Positions 62,314 through 64,000 of a stretch of 64,000 bases of DNA are shown here, piece after piece. The position numbers were made by a program, and so were the translations under genes. Each line of letters starts with the position of its first letter. Within the stretch, counting starts at the first letter, position 1. The DNA comes from Paenibacillus abyssi (lineage in GTDB: Bacteria; Bacillota; Bacilli; Paenibacillales; Paenibacillaceae). The DNA is taken from positions 62,001 through 126,000 of the forward strand of contig NZ_BMGR01000015.1 in NCBI RefSeq assembly GCF_014640295.1. The letters are read 5' to 3'. Under the pieces are notes generated by a model that searched no databases, had not been told where the DNA came from, and worked only from the letters and a program-made list of their open reading frames with translations.

Positions 62314-64000
62314 TTTCCTTGCTCATGTGCGGCGATCAGCTCCATAACGCCGCGAAACAGCACCGTCGCCTGATTGGCGCTGCCAGGCGATCGATTCTCC
62401 GCCAGCACCGCTACCGCATAGCGCGGCGACTGCACCGGGCCGTAGCCCGCGAACCATTGATGGTTCCGCGGGCGGCCGGCCACGGTAACCTGGGCGGTGC
62501 CGGACTTCCCGGCCACCGTCCAGGTGCCATGGCGGATCGCTCGCCCCGTGCCTTGGGCGACGACCGCCTCCATGCCGCGCAGCAGCGCTTGCGCCGTGGC
62601 CGGAGCAATCCGGCCGTGAGGCGAAGGCGCGCCCTGCGCGGGCAGCGCTGCCATCCGCTGGCCATTGGCATAGCGGATGTCGCTCACGAGGCGGGGCGAC
62701 TGTACGCGCCCGCCGTGCAGCAGCGTGACGACCAGATTCGCCGCCTGCAGGGGCGACATCGCAGCGTCACGCTGCCCGATGGCGGTCTGGGCTAACAGAC
62801 CGCCGTCATGTTCCTGCGGCAGGGCGGCGAAGACGCGCCCTGCCTCCTCTTCTTCGAGCAGCCGCAGCGGCTTGCCGAGCGGGTGGAAGCGCTCCTGCGT
62901 GGACCAGCCGACCTTCCGCCCGATACCAAGCCGCTCCGCCGTATGTTGAAGCTGCTGCGCCGTCAGACGCTCTCCGATCGTCGCGAAAACGACATTACAT
63001 GATTGTGCTAAAGCTTCGCTAAGCGTTAGTGTGCCATGCCCGCCCGGCTTCCAGCAGGATAAGCCGTACCGCTCGTACTCTCCATCGCAATGAAAGGTAT
63101 CTCCGGGCTTTGCAGCCCCTGCCTCCAATGCCGCTGCTTCCGTTACCAGCTTGAATACGGAACCGGGCGCCACCGCATGAATCGCCCGATTGATCATCTC
63201 GCTCCCTGATAAATGTAAATGCCGGGGATTGAGCATAGGCATCGATATCATCGCCGCGATGTCAGCTGTTTCCGCATCCAGCACGACAACCGCCCCTTCC
63301 TTCAGCCCTTGTTCAGCCAAGTAGCTTTCCAGCTTATTTTGCAGATCTAAATCAAGTGTCGTCTGTACCTTCAGAGGATAATATGGGTTCTCCTGCCTTA
63401 TCATTCTGACATTCAGGCCATGTAACGCATTATCTACTCCATCCGTGAAATGCAGCACCGAAGTTGGACCGATCCCGCGCAGCAGAGCATCCAATGATTT
63501 CTCCAATCCGGCCCCGCCGATCACTTCACTGCGCTTCATCTTTCCTTCTATCAATTGCTGCCCATAGATGACGTCCACACGTTCCGGGTGCTGGCTAATA
63601 TAACCGATCGCGTGCTTGGCCGCAAAAGCTTCGATATACCTTGCCCGGTAAGGAAGAACGCGCACGCCGTTCAGATGCAGCTTGGACAAAACATCTAATT
63701 GCCCGTCACTCAAGCGGTAGGGCTGTTTATCGCCTGGAAGGCGCCAGAACGCAGGCTCCCTTAATTCACTTAACCAGGCCAACAGCGTTTTACGATCCGT
63801 CTGCAGTATAGAAGCCAGCTCCGCCAGCTGCTCCGGATCCCCCCATGTACCGCTTCGCAGCGGGAATCCGGCAACCGCCGTTACGGACTCGCCGGTAATC
63901 GCTTTGCCATAACGATCGATAAAGTCCGCTCTCCCTGTATCCAGCACTATTCCCCGTTCACGCTGGTGCACGGATTCGTTCTTGAAATGATCTCCGAACA
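62289..64000 (-). CDS. Penicillin-binding protein (class B transpeptidase), N-terminus beyond window
   Basis: At least 570 residues; the frame runs open to the right edge. The N-terminal part starts with NESVHQRERGIVLDTGRADFIDRYGK, the junction of a class B PBP dimerisation domain. The transpeptidase domain (about 200-555) has the SxxK in APGSVFKLV, SCN in AQSCNVVF and KSGTAQV, all three penicillin-binding motifs intact. It should crosslink peptidoglycan peptides. Moderate size fits PbpI-like (PBP4b) or SpoVD-like members. The transpeptidase segment is markedly GC-rich relative to the rest of the window. Confidence 0.9.
   Translation of the reverse strand, partial: FGDHFKNESVHQRERGIVLDTGRADFIDRYGKAITGESVTAVAGFPLRSGTWGDPEQLAELASILQTDRKTLLAWLSELREPAFWRLPGDKQPYRLSDGQLDVLSKLHLNGVRVLPYRARYIEAFAAKHAIGYISQHPERVDVIYGQQLIEGKMKRSEVIGGAGLEKSLDALLRGIGPTSVLHFTDGVDNALHGLNVRMIRQENPYYPLKVQTTLDLDLQNKLESYLAEQGLKEGAVVVLDAETADIAAMISMPMLNPRHLHLSGSEMINRAIHAVAPGSVFKLVTEAAALEAGAAKPGDTFHCDGEYERYGLSCWKPGGHGTLTLSEALAQSCNVVFATIGERLTAQQLQHTAERLGIGRKVGWSTQERFHPLGKPLRLLEEEEAGRVFAALPQEHDGGLLAQTAIGQRDAAMSPLQAANLVVTLLHGGRVQSPRLVSDIRYANGQRMAALPAQGAPSPHGRIAPATAQALLRGMEAVVAQGTGRAIRHGTWTVAGKSGTAQVTVAGRPRNHQWFAGYGPVQSPRYAVAVLAENRSPGSANQATVLFRGVMELIAAHEQGKAASQARL

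Noticed and set aside
1-64000. tRNA, rRNA, insertion sequences, prophage or conjugation genes
   Set aside because: No transposase, integrase, phage or RNA gene signature was seen on either strand.

Overview
The window reads as a chromosomal segment of a spore-forming Firmicute, most likely Paenibacillus or a close relative. The evidence is moderate GC, strong AGGAGG-type ribosome binding sites with many TTG/GTG starts, LplABC-type and MalFG-type sugar ABC systems, CcpA-type cre boxes, a spore-coat transglutaminase (Tgl), a YjcZ-type mini-protein, and a yybP-ykoY manganese riboswitch in front of a TerC/YkoY gene. I see no tRNA, rRNA, IS element, prophage or CRISPR array.

Layout. (1) 1-6.5 kb: a sugar island with two Gfo/Idh/MocA oxidoreductases, a divergent AraC regulator, a VOC protein and an ABC sugar importer. 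Two of its promoters share a nearly identical ~84-bp control region with an AraC-type box and a cre box. (2) 6.6-10.3 kb: SsuABC-type organosulfur importer plus cysteine synthase in one operon. (3) 10.4-13.9 kb: an HD-GYP protein, then a MarR/MFS pair. (4) 13.9-20.5 kb: a COG0523 metallochaperone GTPase with a small partner, then an operon of nitrilase-family amidase, NCS1 transporter and deacetylase-fold hydrolase (cyclic imide or ureide catabolism is my best reading), preceded by a PAS-AAA+-HTH regulator that lacks the sigma-54 contact loop. (5) 20.6-26.1 kb: secreted or sporulation-linked genes, including an unrecognised secreted protein, a polysaccharide deacetylase, tgl, a YjcZ-like peptide and a membrane-anchored GDPD. 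(6) 26.2-33.2 kb: LplABC-type importer, membrane AraC regulator and a dehydrogenase. (7) 33.4-41.2 kb: an eight-gene catabolic operon (SDR, DHDPS-family lyase, split L-serine dehydratase, M20 amidohydrolase, two Gfo/Idh, TIM-barrel isomerase), followed upstream by a 0.5-kb intergenic region with a periodic repeat and an unusual regulator. (8) 43.2-49.0 kb: three EAL proteins around a DnaQ-like exonuclease. (9) 49.1-51.3 kb: drug-exporter/MarR pair. (10) 51.4-56.2 kb: ureABCFGD without ureE, with a GlnR/TnrA-type box at its promoter. (11) 56.3-64 kb: ilvD, terC, a NodB deacetylase with a C-terminal extension, an AI-2E-family permease and a truncated (window edge) penicillin-binding protein.

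How it fits together. The window is largely about scavenging: carbohydrates under carbon control (cre boxes), organosulfur, nitrogen from urea and probably from cyclic imides or ureides, with local regulators beside each unit. Neither sugar ABC importer has its own ATPase, so they probably share an ATPase encoded elsewhere. The most interesting signals are the duplicated AraC/cre control region, the regulator/palindrome/operon module at 15.3-20.5 kb, the eight-gene operon of unknown substrate with its unusual regulator, and the periodic repeat at 41.49-41.67 kb.
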